This document shows, piece after piece, positions 7,783-15,867 of a stretch of 40,201 bases of DNA. A program made the translations under genes and the position numbers. Below the pieces are notes generated by a model, which saw only the letters and a list, made by a program, of their open reading frames with translations, was not told where the DNA came from and made no database searches. The stretch is from CAVQNQ01 sp964427655. GTDB lineage: Bacteria > Acidobacteriota > Terriglobia > Bryobacterales > Bryobacteraceae. The stretch lies in the NCBI GenBank assembly GCA_964427655.1, contig CAYRWE010000018.1, forward strand, positions 1 through 40,201. Reading direction: 5' to 3'. Position 1 is the stretch's first letter. Each line of letters begins with the position of its first letter.

Positions 7783-8793
7783 ATGAAAACGAATCTGCCG
7801 TTGGGATTCCTGCTCATCATTGCGGCCGGCGCGATGGTGGGCAATTGCATGACGCCATTCAACTCGCTACGGCGATGGAAATGGGAAAGCGCCTGGCTGG
7901 TGTTCACGCTGGTCTCCCTGGTGGCGGTTCCCTGGGCGGTGGCGCTGGCCGTAGCTCCGAACCTGCTGGGCATCTACGCCGCTTGTTCCGCGGTCGATCT
8001 GCTGCCCTCGCTGCTGTTCGGATTCGGATGGGGAATCGCGCAGGTGCTGTTCGGCATCACGGTGGCCAATCTGGGCATGGCGCTGGGATTCGCCATTGTC
8101 ATCGGTCTGGGCAGCACGTTCGGCACGCTGGTACCGCTTCTGGTGCAGCGGCCTGAGGTGCTGGTATCGGGCAAAGGCGCGCTGCTGCTGGCGGGGATGC
8201 TTCTCATGCTCGGCGGAACGGGGATGTGCAGCTATGCCGGGCACCTGCGCCAAAGAGCCAAAGCGGGTTCCGTAAACCGGGGCCGCGGGGATTTCAAGCG
8301 CGCCCTGCTTCTGGCGATCCTTTGCGGGGTGATGGCGCCCATGGTCAACTTCGGATTTGCGTTCGGAGACGGCATCGTGCGGCAGGCCTCGCGGCTGGGC
8401 GTGGCGCCCGAGAACGTGGGTTTCGTGGTTTGGCCCGCGGTGCTGGCTGGCGGGCTGCTGCCGAATCTGGCGTATGCCGCGCATCTGCTGACGCGCAACC
8501 GGAAGTGGGGCCAGTTCCTGGCGGTGTGGCCGGACCTGGGCTGGAGCGCGCTGGCCGGCGTGCTGTGGGCAGGAGCGACGCTGTTGTACGGCTACGCCAG
8601 CCACCAATTGGGCGCGCTGGGCACTTCGGCGGGATGGGCGCTTTACCAGATCCTCATGATCATGAGCGCGAATCTGGCGGGCCTGGCCTCGGGCGAGTGG
8701 ACGGGGGCGGGGAAGCAGCCGCAGCGCACGCTCTTCGTGGGCCTGGCGCTGCTGGGGGTCGCCACGCTGTCGATGAGCCTGGCGAACAAGTAG
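7783..8793 (+). CDS. RhaT-like sugar/proton symporter
   Basis: The 336-residue protein has about ten membrane segments and aligns by eye with the L-rhamnose/proton symporter RhaT: N-terminal FLLIIAAGAMVGNCMTPFNS, an RRWKWESAWL loop, SLLFGFGWGIAQVLFGITV, and a C-terminal region ending in GLALLGVATLSMSLANK. It sits in the inner membrane. Rhamnose is the reference substrate of the family, but no rhamnose catabolic gene is adjacent, so the substrate is uncertain. GGGAGG about eight to ten bases upstream supports the ATG. It ends in a hairpin that also covers the stop codon of the convergent MBL-fold gene. Confidence 0.85.
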   Translation: MKTNLPLGFLLIIAAGAMVGNCMTPFNSLRRWKWESAWLVFTLVSLVAVPWAVALAVAPNLLGIYAACSAVDLLPSLLFGFGWGIAQVLFGITVANLGMALGFAIVIGLGSTFGTLVPLLVQRPEVLVSGKGALLLAGMLLMLGGTGMCSYAGHLRQRAKAGSVNRGRGDFKRALLLAILCGVMAPMVNFGFAFGDGIVRQASRLGVAPENVGFVVWPAVLAGGLLPNLAYAAHLLTRNRKWGQFLAVWPDLGWSALAGVLWAGATLLYGYASHQLGALGTSAGWALYQILMIMSANLAGLASGEWTGAGKQPQRTLFVGLALLGVATLSMSLANK

Positions 8794-8816
8794 CGGCCCG
8801 CGGCAAACGCCGCTAC
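8790..8816. terminator. hairpin over two convergent stop codons
   Basis: GTAGCGGC (8790-8797) pairs perfectly with GCCGCTAC (8809-8816). Each arm contains the TAG of one of the two facing genes. No U-tract follows on either strand, so bidirectional termination is possible but unproven. Confidence 0.4.
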
Positions 8817-9760
8817 GCAAGCGCCACGGATTGGCCATTGTTCAGCGCGAGAAACGTTTTGTCCGGCGCGCACTCCGCCAATCGCCGCTTGGGTGTGTCG
8901 ATGCCCTCATCGGAAAGCTGGAAGGTGCCGTGGTGGATTGCTATGCTGGCGCCGGCGCCGAGGATTTCATGCGCTCGCACGGCCTCGTCGGGAGCCATGT
9001 GCACCGCCGACATGAACCAGCGGGGCTCGTAGGCGCCAATCGGCAGAAGCGCCAGGCGCGGCGCTCCGAATCGTTCGCGGATGGCGGCGAAATGCGGACC
9101 GAAAGCCGTGTCGCCGGCGAAATAGACGATGCCGCCGGCCGCCTCGACTACATATCCGCACCACAGGGTGCGATTGCGGTCGAATAACCCTCGCGCGGAA
9201 AAATGCACCGCTGGCGCGCTGTGGATCATGGTGGCGCCGACCGGCAGCGATTCACCCCAATCCAGCTCAGTGACGGGACCGATCTTGTGAGATCGCAGCA
9301 AGCGGGCCACACCGGACGGAACGACGAACTGGGATGGCGCGCGATCGGCCAGGCGTCGCAAGGTGGCGAGATCCAGATGATCGTAGTGATTGTGGCTGAT
9401 GAGAACAACGTCGAGTGGCGGAAGATCGTCGAGGCGCACGCCCGGCGCGCGATGGCGGCGCGGGCCGATGGTGGAGATTGGACTGGTCCGTTCCGACCAG
9501 ACCGGGTCCGTCAGAATGTTGGAGCCCCGCTGCTGAACGAGCAGCGTGGAATGGTTGACCATGGTGACGCGTAGCTCGCGCCCTTCCACGGAAGATGGCG
9601 GCTGGGATGGCTCGACATCGGACACGAAGCGGGGAGACGGCTCCGGACGGCTGGTCAGCTTCCACTTCAAGACGTCGCGAAAGCCGCGGGGCGGAGCGGC
9701 TCCGGGATTGGAGAATCGCTCCCCGTCGAAGTGCTGCGAAGGTGGCGGCGCGCCGGCCAT
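8813..9760 (-). CDS. MBL-fold metallo-hydrolase (NAPE-PLD/UlaG-like)
   Basis: The 315-residue product carries the metallo-beta-lactamase motif as SHNHYDHLD (His123, His125, Asp127, His128), a further ligand in AGDTAFG, and a C-terminal HHGTFQL. The order and the preceding NILTDPVWSERTSPI are typical of the NAPE-PLD / UlaG-like group of zinc hydrolases that cut phosphodiesters or lactones. Substrate unknown. The start at 9760 is tentative; a frame 12 codons longer exists. No signal peptide is evident, so it is probably cytoplasmic. It is convergent with the RhaT-like gene and 73 bases downstream of the MFS gene on the same strand. Confidence 0.85.
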   Translation of the reverse strand: MAGAPPPSQHFDGERFSNPGAAPPRGFRDVLKWKLTSRPEPSPRFVSDVEPSQPPSSVEGRELRVTMVNHSTLLVQQRGSNILTDPVWSERTSPISTIGPRRHRAPGVRLDDLPPLDVVLISHNHYDHLDLATLRRLADRAPSQFVVPSGVARLLRSHKIGPVTELDWGESLPVGATMIHSAPAVHFSARGLFDRNRTLWCGYVVEAAGGIVYFAGDTAFGPHFAAIRERFGAPRLALLPIGAYEPRWFMSAVHMAPDEAVRAHEILGAGASIAIHHGTFQLSDEGIDTPKRRLAECAPDKTFLALNNGQSVALA

Positions 9761-9833
9761 GCACGAATCTCTATTTACGCATGGATCGGGGCGCACTGGC
9801 AGCCAAGGGCCGCGCGCTTCGGGCGGCAGCGCA

Positions 9834-11159
9834 CTACGCGCGGGGATCCGGTCCGTCGGGGAGACGTTCGATTTTACCGATTACCAGAATGTAGGAGAGA
9901 GCGCCGGTAAGACCCATCGCCGAGATGAAGGCCAGCGCCAGCGAGAAATCGCCGCCCCGCACCAGCGCGCCCACAATGACCGGCACGCTGATGGAAGAAA
10001 TGTTCCCCATGAGATTGAATACGCCGCCGGTCAGCCCGATCAGGCGCCTCGGCGCGATCGCCGATACCAGCGACCAGCTAATGGACGCTACCCCGTTCCC
10101 GAAGAAGGCCAGCGCCATGATGGCGACGATCCAGGCGGGCGTGCGAACGTAATTGGCGCCCACGATGCTCGTCGAGAGCAGCAGGCCCGTCACGATGGGG
10201 GTCTTGCGAGCGATGCTCAGCGAGAAGCCGCGGCGCACCAGGAAATCCGAAACCATACCGGAACAGAGAACCCCGGAGAACGCGCCCAGGAACGGCAGCG
10301 ATCCCAGCCAGCCGGCTTGCTGGAGGCTGAAGCCGCGGTACCGCACCAGGTAAATCGGAAACCAGGTCATGAAGAACCACTGCATCGAAACGGCCGAATA
10401 CTGGCCGATGTAAAGGCCCCACAGTTTGGACTTGCTCAGCACCTGGCCGAGATCGCCGGCATTGAGCGCGCGTTCGGTGCCGGCGGCGCGCGGCTCGCTG
10501 AGATCCACCTGGCCGCCTCCACTGCGGATCAGTTCGATTTCGGCGGAATTGGTGCCTCTATGGGCCAGCGGGCCGCGGTAGATCGCGTACCAGATGGCGG
10601 CCCATACCAGGCCCACCAGGCCCACGATGATGAACAGGCTGCGCCAGCCGAAACGGATCTGGAGGAACATCAGAACCGGAGTCAGAAAGGCGAGGCCGAC
10701 AAACTGTCCCGAGGTATAGAAGCTGATCGCGGTGGCGCGCTCGCTTTCCGGGAACCACGTGGTGACGACGCGGTTGTTGATCGGAAAAGACGGGGCCTCC
10801 ATGGCTCCGATGGCCAGACGGAGCGCGAACAGCATCGCCAGGCCGGCCGTAAATCCCAGTAGCACCGTAGCCACCGACCAAAGCGCAATCAGTACCGCGT
10901 ATAGCTTGCGCGGGTGCACCCGATCCACCAGCCAGCCGCCGGGGACCTGACAGAGCACATAGCTCCAGCCGAAGGCCGAGAACACCAGCCCCATCTTTAC
11001 GGAATCGAGGGCCAGGTCCCTGGCCAGCAGGGGCGCGGCGATGGACAGGTTGGCGCGGTCCAGGTAGTTGATGACCACGGAGACGAACAGCAGCGCCGGG
11101 ATGACCAGGCGGCTCCGCGTGGGCTGCTGCGCGGTGACGGTCGTGTCTAGCGGTGCGAT
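9834..11159 (-). CDS. MFS transporter, sugar-acid (ACS) type, apparent ATC start
   Basis: The protein resembles the anion:cation symporter branch of the major facilitator superfamily (hexuronate, galactarate, galactonate carriers): TM1 ends VVINYLDRANLSIAAP, the loop 2-3 motif is GGWLVDRVHPRK, and about twelve membrane segments follow. The first ATG/GTG/TTG-type start (GTG at 11078) would fall inside TM1. In frame 27 codons upstream, an ATC codon (11159-11157) has a perfect AAGGAG six bases before it and a TATCAT -10 box at 11189-11184; starting there restores the normal N-terminus. The context (dehydrogenase and FGGY kinase just beyond) suggests uptake of a sugar acid or polyol. Confidence 0.83.
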   Translation of the reverse strand: MAPLDTTVTAQQPTRSRLVIPALLFVSVVINYLDRANLSIAAPLLARDLALDSVKMGLVFSAFGWSYVLCQVPGGWLVDRVHPRKLYAVLIALWSVATVLLGFTAGLAMLFALRLAIGAMEAPSFPINNRVVTTWFPESERATAISFYTSGQFVGLAFLTPVLMFLQIRFGWRSLFIIVGLVGLVWAAIWYAIYRGPLAHRGTNSAEIELIRSGGGQVDLSEPRAAGTERALNAGDLGQVLSKSKLWGLYIGQYSAVSMQWFFMTWFPIYLVRYRGFSLQQAGWLGSLPFLGAFSGVLCSGMVSDFLVRRGFSLSIARKTPIVTGLLLSTSIVGANYVRTPAWIVAIMALAFFGNGVASISWSLVSAIAPRRLIGLTGGVFNLMGNISSISVPVIVGALVRGGDFSLALAFISAMGLTGALSYILVIGKIERLPDGPDPRA

Positions 11160-11243
11160 GGGGCGCTCCTTCCGGATTCCCCTATGATACGGCGGCGCGG
11201 TGCATTACAATTCGATATTCACGCCGCTCGCCGGCATACATAT

Positions 11244-11292
11244 GGGCAAGCTAAAGCATGCCCCACCTGGTGGGGCATGCTTTAGCTTGCCC
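11244..11292. repeat. perfect 24-base palindrome, first copy of a hairpin repeat
   Basis: Arms of 24 bases (11244-11267 and 11269-11292) are perfect inverted repeats around a single central T. The core GCAAGCTAAAGCATGCCCC recurs at 16652-16688. It lies between two divergent genes and 19 bases before the dehydrogenase ATG, so it would be in that gene's 5' leader and could form a very stable hairpin just ahead of its ribosome site. Confidence 0.85.
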
Positions 11293-11311
11293 AAAAATTG
11301 GAGGTTGGTAA

Positions 11312-12340
11312 ATGCTCGCCGCAGTCTTGAAAGCTTTCAACCAGCTCGTGCTGGAGGACGTTCCGCGGCCGGAACCCGGCCCGGGCGAGGTGCTGGTACG
11401 CATCAAATCGTGCGGCATCTGCGCGACCGACTACAAAGCGATCAAGGGCATCCGAACTAACGTGGATTTCCCTCTGATCGCGGGTCACGAGCCGGCCGGG
11501 ATCGTCGCCGCGGTGGGCCCGCATGTCACATCCGTGAAGGAGGGCGACGCGGTCATCGTTTCGCCCAGCGGTTTTTGCGGCTTCTGCCGGAATTGCCGGA
11601 TGGGGATGACCCACTATTGCGAAAACCGCTACACCACCGGCGGCGATGGCGGTGAATGCCGCCCCGGCAGCTTCGCCGAATACACCGTCACCGGAGCCAA
11701 CGCGGTCTATGAGAAGCCGCCCAACATCAGTTTCGACGCGGCGTGCCAGTGTGAGCCGGTCAGCGGAGCGTGGAAGGGATTGATCCATTTATCCGCCATT
11801 CGCCTGGGAGACGACGTGGTGGTGATCGGCACCGGCGGCATCGGCATGTATTGCATCATGGTCGCGAAAGCCGCGGGGGCCGGCCGCTTGATTGCGGTCG
11901 ACGTGAGCGATTACGCGCTCGAGACGGCCAAAAGGCTGGGCGCCACCCATACCGTCAACCCGACGCATGGCGACGCCAAAGCCGCTATTTACGACATTCT
12001 TCCGGAAGGCCCGGACCTGGTCGTGGAAGCCGCCGGGCCGATCCAGGCGGTCGAGCTGATGATCAGTCTTCTGCGCCGCGGCACGCGCTGGAACTTGTTC
12101 GGGATCACGACCCACGAGAAGTTCCACGTGGATGGCGGCTTGATGCACTTCCTGGAAGCGCGCATGGACGCGAGCTTCAGCACCAATCCTCTAGCCATGG
12201 AGAATGCGATCCGTCTCATGGCCCGGAACCTGGTCGATCCGGAAAAGGTGATTTCGCACCGCTTCCCCCTGTCGCGAATTCACGAGGCTATGGAAGTGAT
12301 GGGATCGCCGGACCGGAACAAGGTGGTCATCAACCCGTAG
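11312..12340 (+). CDS. zinc-dependent medium-chain alcohol/polyol dehydrogenase
   Basis: The 342-residue enzyme belongs to the zinc alcohol dehydrogenase family (threonine/sorbitol/galactitol-phosphate dehydrogenase branch). Catalytic zinc ligands are Cys37 (SCGICATD), His59-Glu60 (AGHE) and the CEPV segment at 147-150. The structural zinc site is Cys89, Cys92, Cys95 and Cys103. The NAD-binding Rossmann loop is GTGGIG at 173-178. It should oxidise a secondary alcohol of a sugar alcohol or sugar acid. TTGGAGG seven bases upstream supports the ATG. The 3' end overlaps that of the convergent FGGY kinase by 11 bases. With the MFS carrier and the kinase it may form a sugar-use locus. Confidence 0.9.
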   Translation: MLAAVLKAFNQLVLEDVPRPEPGPGEVLVRIKSCGICATDYKAIKGIRTNVDFPLIAGHEPAGIVAAVGPHVTSVKEGDAVIVSPSGFCGFCRNCRMGMTHYCENRYTTGGDGGECRPGSFAEYTVTGANAVYEKPPNISFDAACQCEPVSGAWKGLIHLSAIRLGDDVVVIGTGGIGMYCIMVAKAAGAGRLIAVDVSDYALETAKRLGATHTVNPTHGDAKAAIYDILPEGPDLVVEAAGPIQAVELMISLLRRGTRWNLFGITTHEKFHVDGGLMHFLEARMDASFSTNPLAMENAIRLMARNLVDPEKVISHRFPLSRIHEAMEVMGSPDRNKVVINP

Positions 12341-13700
12341 CGCGCAATTCGCGGGTCAGTTCCGCGACCGATCCGGCCCTGCCCGTGAAAACCGAGGCAA
12401 GTATCAGCAATCCGAATAAGGTGTCTTCCTCGAAGGGCGGCATTCGGTAACTGGCGCCGAACTTCTGTTGGACGATGCGGCGGAGGATCTCCAACTTACA
12501 AGCGAGACCTCCCGAGAAGAGAAGATTCTTCCACGACCGATCCCGGAACAAGCGGAGCGCGCAGTCGTGGAAACTGCCGGCCATATACTCGAATGCGCCA
12601 CGAAACAGGTGACCGGGAGTCAGGTTGTCGCCGCGTATGTTCGATATATGGCCACGGTTCTCGCGCGAGGCGGCGAAGAAACTCAGATCCACCTCTAAGT
12701 CCGTATCGGGAACCTCTTCCGCGGCCCGCGCAATTGCGTCCCACACTTCTCCAGGATCCATGTCCTGCGATTTGCCGAAGTTACTGATGAGATCGACGAG
12801 CACGTTCAAGGAACGCCCGCCAGGAGGATAGCTGAACAGATTGAGAAATCTCCCGCCGAAGAACGGGCGGGTCTGGTAATCTCCCAACGCCAATTCGAGA
12901 GTCATCCGGCTGACTTGCGAACCGGTGGCGATGTTGAGCGAGACCTCTTCCTGATCGAACAAAGCACCCACCAGGGCGCACTGATAATCGCCGACAGGAG
13001 TGTAACAAGGGACGCGCGCACCGTTCACGTCGAGATAGCCAACCACGTCGCCCGTCTTTCGTAGCTCCGGCCAGCGGAGATTGCCGAGCCCCAGCGCATC
13101 GATCAGTTCCGCGTGCCAGTTTAGCGTCCCCAGATTCAGCGCCCCGTAGGCGCCGGCGTTAGTTGCCTCCACTCCCGGCTCCGAATGGCACAAGGCGCTG
13201 AGCACGAAATCCGGCAACGATACGGGCACGAGGCCGGGCGCGAGTTTTCCCTGTTCCGCAAACCAGAAGAGATAGCAGAGTGGCCTTCCGGGATCCAGCT
13301 CATTTCCAATCTGACTTACCTGCCGCGCGGGAATTCGCCGAGTTAGTACCTCATAGTAGGACGATCCGGAGCCCGCCGGGTGCGGCATGGTCACGCGCTG
13401 GTCGCGCCAGGTGATGCAGTTCGAGACCGGCTCGCCGCGGCCGTTCGTCAGCACCAGGCCGTGCATCTGCGAGCACATGACAATCCCCTCGCAATGCGGC
13501 GCGTGGAAGGCTAACTCGGCGATCAGCCCCTGGACTGCTTCCAGAATCGCGCGTGGGTCGAACTCGCAGGCCAGCGGAACGGTGTTCGCGAGTTGCGGCG
13601 GGAAGGGCATCCGGCGCACGTGGCCGAGCTGGCGCGTCTCGAGATCGAGAACCGCACCCTTAATAAACGATGTGCCCAGATCGATGCCGATGAAGGACAT
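12330..13700 (-). CDS. FGGY-family carbohydrate kinase
   Basis: The 456-residue protein has the actin-like ATPase fold of FGGY kinases: phosphate-1 loop GIDLGTSFIKGAVLD (5-19), substrate-site SQMHGL (77-82) and TWRDQR (97-102), phosphate-2-like IATGSQVS, and the adenosine motif FSGGLACKLEILRR near the C-terminus. It phosphorylates a sugar or polyol with ATP. The QMHG and WRDQR forms resemble xylulose- and sedoheptulose-kinase relatives, but the sugar cannot be set. It overlaps the dehydrogenase tail-to-tail by 11 bases and lies nine bases downstream of the methyltransferase on the same strand. Confidence 0.87.
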   Translation of the reverse strand: MSFIGIDLGTSFIKGAVLDLETRQLGHVRRMPFPPQLANTVPLACEFDPRAILEAVQGLIAELAFHAPHCEGIVMCSQMHGLVLTNGRGEPVSNCITWRDQRVTMPHPAGSGSSYYEVLTRRIPARQVSQIGNELDPGRPLCYLFWFAEQGKLAPGLVPVSLPDFVLSALCHSEPGVEATNAGAYGALNLGTLNWHAELIDALGLGNLRWPELRKTGDVVGYLDVNGARVPCYTPVGDYQCALVGALFDQEEVSLNIATGSQVSRMTLELALGDYQTRPFFGGRFLNLFSYPPGGRSLNVLVDLISNFGKSQDMDPGEVWDAIARAAEEVPDTDLEVDLSFFAASRENRGHISNIRGDNLTPGHLFRGAFEYMAGSFHDCALRLFRDRSWKNLLFSGGLACKLEILRRIVQQKFGASYRMPPFEEDTLFGLLILASVFTGRAGSVAELTRELRATG

Positions 13701-13709
13701 GTGCGCTCG

Positions 13710-14489
13710 TTAACCCGGCTTGCGCGCCGAGAGCGCGATGCGCACCCACTGAAAGCTGATGTCGCCATCCGGCATGGGAGCGATCGAGAATGTCCGCACC
13801 GCCTCGGCCGGGGCTTCGAGGATGAGGCGGCGCACCTCGTCCGCGTCATGCCCGCAGCAGCCGGCTTTCTCGAGCCAATCCTCAAGGGTGATCGACTCGG
13901 ATTCGCAGACCTGGTCGAGTTCCTCCATCAGGAAGCCGGCCTCGGTGACGAAGCGGTGCCATTCCGCCGGAGTATAGTTGCGTACGTGCGAGCCATCGCG
14001 CAGAACCTCGACGCGATTGTGCCAGGCGTCCACTTCGGGCGAGTTGTCGGGTTCGGCGGTATCGGCGACCAGCAGTCGGCCGCCCGGCCGCAGTACCCGG
14101 TAGGCCTCCGCCACGAATGCCGGCACGGAGAGGAAATGGTGGGCGGCCAGGCGGCAGACCACCGCGTCGAAGCCATCCGGAGGGAAGGGAAGAGACTCGG
14201 CCGCGCCGGTCTTGAAAACCAGATTGGCCAGTCCGCGCGCCAGCGCTCGGCCATGGGCTTCCTGCAGCATAGCCTCGGAGACATCCACGGCGGTCACCTG
14301 CGCGACGAGAGGCGCGAAGGCCACCGCTGTAAAGCCGCCGCCGGTGGCGACATCCAGCAAAGTGTCCGTGGGCTGGCAATGCGCGTGATCGATCAGCCAG
14401 GCGAGCGATTCGCCGTTCCACGCATTCCACTGCGCGTTATAGTGCGCCGCCTGGCGGTCGAACTGTTCCTGCGAAGTTCGTGAGGGCAT
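13710..14489 (-). CDS. class I SAM-dependent methyltransferase (UbiE-like)
   Basis: The 259-residue protein has methyltransferase motif I as LLDVATGGGFTAVAF (44-58), an acidic end of strand 2 (TAVDVSEAML), a motif II-like FDAVVCRLAAHHF, and post-motif YRVLRPGGRLLVADT. Its YNAQWNAW opening resembles UbiE-like small-molecule methylases; the substrate is unknown. A CATAAT box at 14504-14499 lies nine bases before the ATG and an AGAGG sits directly in front of it. It is only nine bases upstream of the FGGY kinase and probably shares its transcript. Confidence 0.85.
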   Translation of the reverse strand: MPSRTSQEQFDRQAAHYNAQWNAWNGESLAWLIDHAHCQPTDTLLDVATGGGFTAVAFAPLVAQVTAVDVSEAMLQEAHGRALARGLANLVFKTGAAESLPFPPDGFDAVVCRLAAHHFLSVPAFVAEAYRVLRPGGRLLVADTAEPDNSPEVDAWHNRVEVLRDGSHVRNYTPAEWHRFVTEAGFLMEELDQVCESESITLEDWLEKAGCCGHDADEVRRLILEAPAEAVRTFSIAPMPDGDISFQWVRIALSARKPG

Positions 14490-14540
14490 CCTCTATCGAT
14501 TATGGACGAGGCGCCCGCGGGTTGGAAGGGCGAACGAAAC

Positions 14541-14615
14541 TGGAGCGGGGTACGGGATTCGAACCCGTGTAAATCAGCTTGGAAGGCTGACGCCCGACCA
14601 CTAGGCCAACCCCGC
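14541..14615 (-). tRNA. tRNA-Gly(UCC)
   Basis: Read on the minus strand, the 75 bases form a cloverleaf: acceptor GCGGGGT/ACCCCGC, D-arm GGCCTAGTGGTCGGGC, anticodon stem TCAGC/GCTGA with loop CTTCCAA (anticodon UCC), T-arm with GGGTTCGAATCCC, discriminator T and encoded CCA. Confidence 0.95.
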
Positions 14616-14680
14616 GCCCAAGATTCTTTCTTATTCTACCAGCGCTTGCCGCGCCCGTCATAATGCCTTTACATTGGGAC

Positions 14681-15067
14681 TTGCACGAGATGAGCATTGC
14701 CGCCGCGGTCCTCGATGCCGTGCGCGCCGAGGCCGAGCGCCGGCCGGGAAGCCACGTCAGCCGCGCCGGGTTGCGCATCGGCGAGCTTTCCGGAGTGCAG
14801 GCGGACGCGCTGCGATTCTGCCTCGAAACCCTGGTCTCCGGCACCGAAATGGAGCCGCTGGCGTTCGACTTCGAGCTGCTCCCCTGGATGCGCAAGTGCA
14901 AGCAGTGCGGCGAAACCTACCGGGTGGTGGATTACCAGCCTGCCTGCGCGGCTTGCGGCTCGAGCGACACCGAGGCCGCCGGAGGTGATGAAATGGAATT
15001 GTCGTACGTGGAAGTGGAGGAACCCGATGCGCGTGCCCCTGGAACGCAAGGTCCTGAACGAGAATGA
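14681..15067 (+). CDS. hypA: HypA nickel metallochaperone
   Basis: HypA delivers nickel to [NiFe] hydrogenase precursors (and to urease in some bacteria) together with HypB. The preferred start is TTG at 14681 because it gives M-H-E-M-S-I, placing the essential nickel ligand His2 and Glu3 directly after the initiator; longer reading adds residues with no family match. The structural zinc site is CKQC...CAAC in the second half. The 128 residues fit the family, apart from a slightly long acidic tail. hypB starts inside its 3' end (41-base overlap). Boxes CATAAT (14659-14664) or TTACATT lie upstream. No hydrogenase structural gene is in the window. Confidence 0.92.
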   Translation: MHEMSIAAAVLDAVRAEAERRPGSHVSRAGLRIGELSGVQADALRFCLETLVSGTEMEPLAFDFELLPWMRKCKQCGETYRVVDYQPACAACGSSDTEAAGGDEMELSYVEVEEPDARAPGTQGPERE

Positions 15068-15665
15068 CCGCATCGCCGGCCGCTTGCGCGAGCGTTACAA
15101 AAGCCACGGCACGTTCTGTCTGAACCTGATCAGCTCTCCGGGATCGGGCAAGACCGCGCTGCTCGAGCGGACGCTGGGACTGTTCGAACCGGCGCGGCGC
15201 GTGGCCGTGGTTACGGGCGATATCCAGACCGATAACGACGCGCGGCGGCTGGCCCGCTTCGGCTTCCCGGTGCGGCAGATCACCACCGGAGGCGCCTGCC
15301 ATCTGGATGCCGGGATGGTGGAGCGATCCCTGGCGGATTGGCCCGAGGATTTCGAAATTCTCTTCGTCGAGAACGTGGGGAACCTGGTCTGCCCCACCAG
15401 CTACGACCTGGGCGAGGAAGCCCGCGCTGTCCTGCTGAGCGTCACTGAGGGCGAGGATAAGCCGCTCAAATACCCAGCCACGTTCCATCACGCCGATGTC
15501 ATGGTGCTGAACAAGATCGACCTGCTGCCCTACGTTCCGTTCCAGGTCGATCTGGCGCTGGAAAATGCGCGGCGGGTGCAGCCGGGGATCGAGATCCTGC
15601 AAGTTTCCTGCACCACGGGCGAGGGGCTGGATGGCTGGCGCGCCTGGATCGAGGCGCACCTGTGA
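15027..15665 (+). CDS. hypB: HypB GTPase for nickel insertion
   Basis: The 212-residue product is a SIMIBI-class GTPase: P-loop SPGSGKT (37-43), TGDIQTDNDARR switch region, the nickel-site segment TTGGACHLDAGMVE with Cys91-His92, FVENVGNLVCP (Walker B area) and NKIDLL. It lacks the N-terminal CxxCGC high-affinity nickel motif and any His-rich tract, so it is the minimal form. GTGGAGG six bases upstream supports the ATG, which lies 41 bases inside hypA. A DUF350 gene follows with a GTGA overlap. Confidence 0.94.
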   Translation: MRVPLERKVLNENDRIAGRLRERYKSHGTFCLNLISSPGSGKTALLERTLGLFEPARRVAVVTGDIQTDNDARRLARFGFPVRQITTGGACHLDAGMVERSLADWPEDFEILFVENVGNLVCPTSYDLGEEARAVLLSVTEGEDKPLKYPATFHHADVMVLNKIDLLPYVPFQVDLALENARRVQPGIEILQVSCTTGEGLDGWRAWIEAHL

Positions 15666-15865
15666 CCGGCTACCCGGCGCTGAACGCCGTTGGCTTCGCC
15701 ATTCTGGGGGTGCTGGTTTACCTGGCGGCGTGCGCGGTTTTCGCCCGACTGGCGCCCTTTGCTGTGTGGAAGGAGATTATCCAGGAGCGCAACCTGGCGG
15801 CCGCCATTCTGGCCGGCGCCGTGGCCCTGGGCCTGGGCTGGATCGTCGCCGCGGCCATGCACTGA
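15662..15865 (+). CDS. DUF350-like small membrane protein
   Basis: The 67-residue protein has two membrane helices: one near the N-terminus (AVGFAILGVLVYLAACAVF) and one at the C-terminus (NLAAAILAGAVALGLGWIV), joined by APFAVWKEIIQERN. The WKEI-x-x-E-x-N-x-A-A-A-I pattern matches half of the DUF350 family. The GTG start overlaps the hypB stop, so it is translationally coupled to hypAB. A link to nickel handling is only suggested by position; the family has no settled function. Confidence 0.7.
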   Translation: MTGYPALNAVGFAILGVLVYLAACAVFARLAPFAVWKEIIQERNLAAAILAGAVALGLGWIVAAAMH

Positions 15866-15867
15866 GC

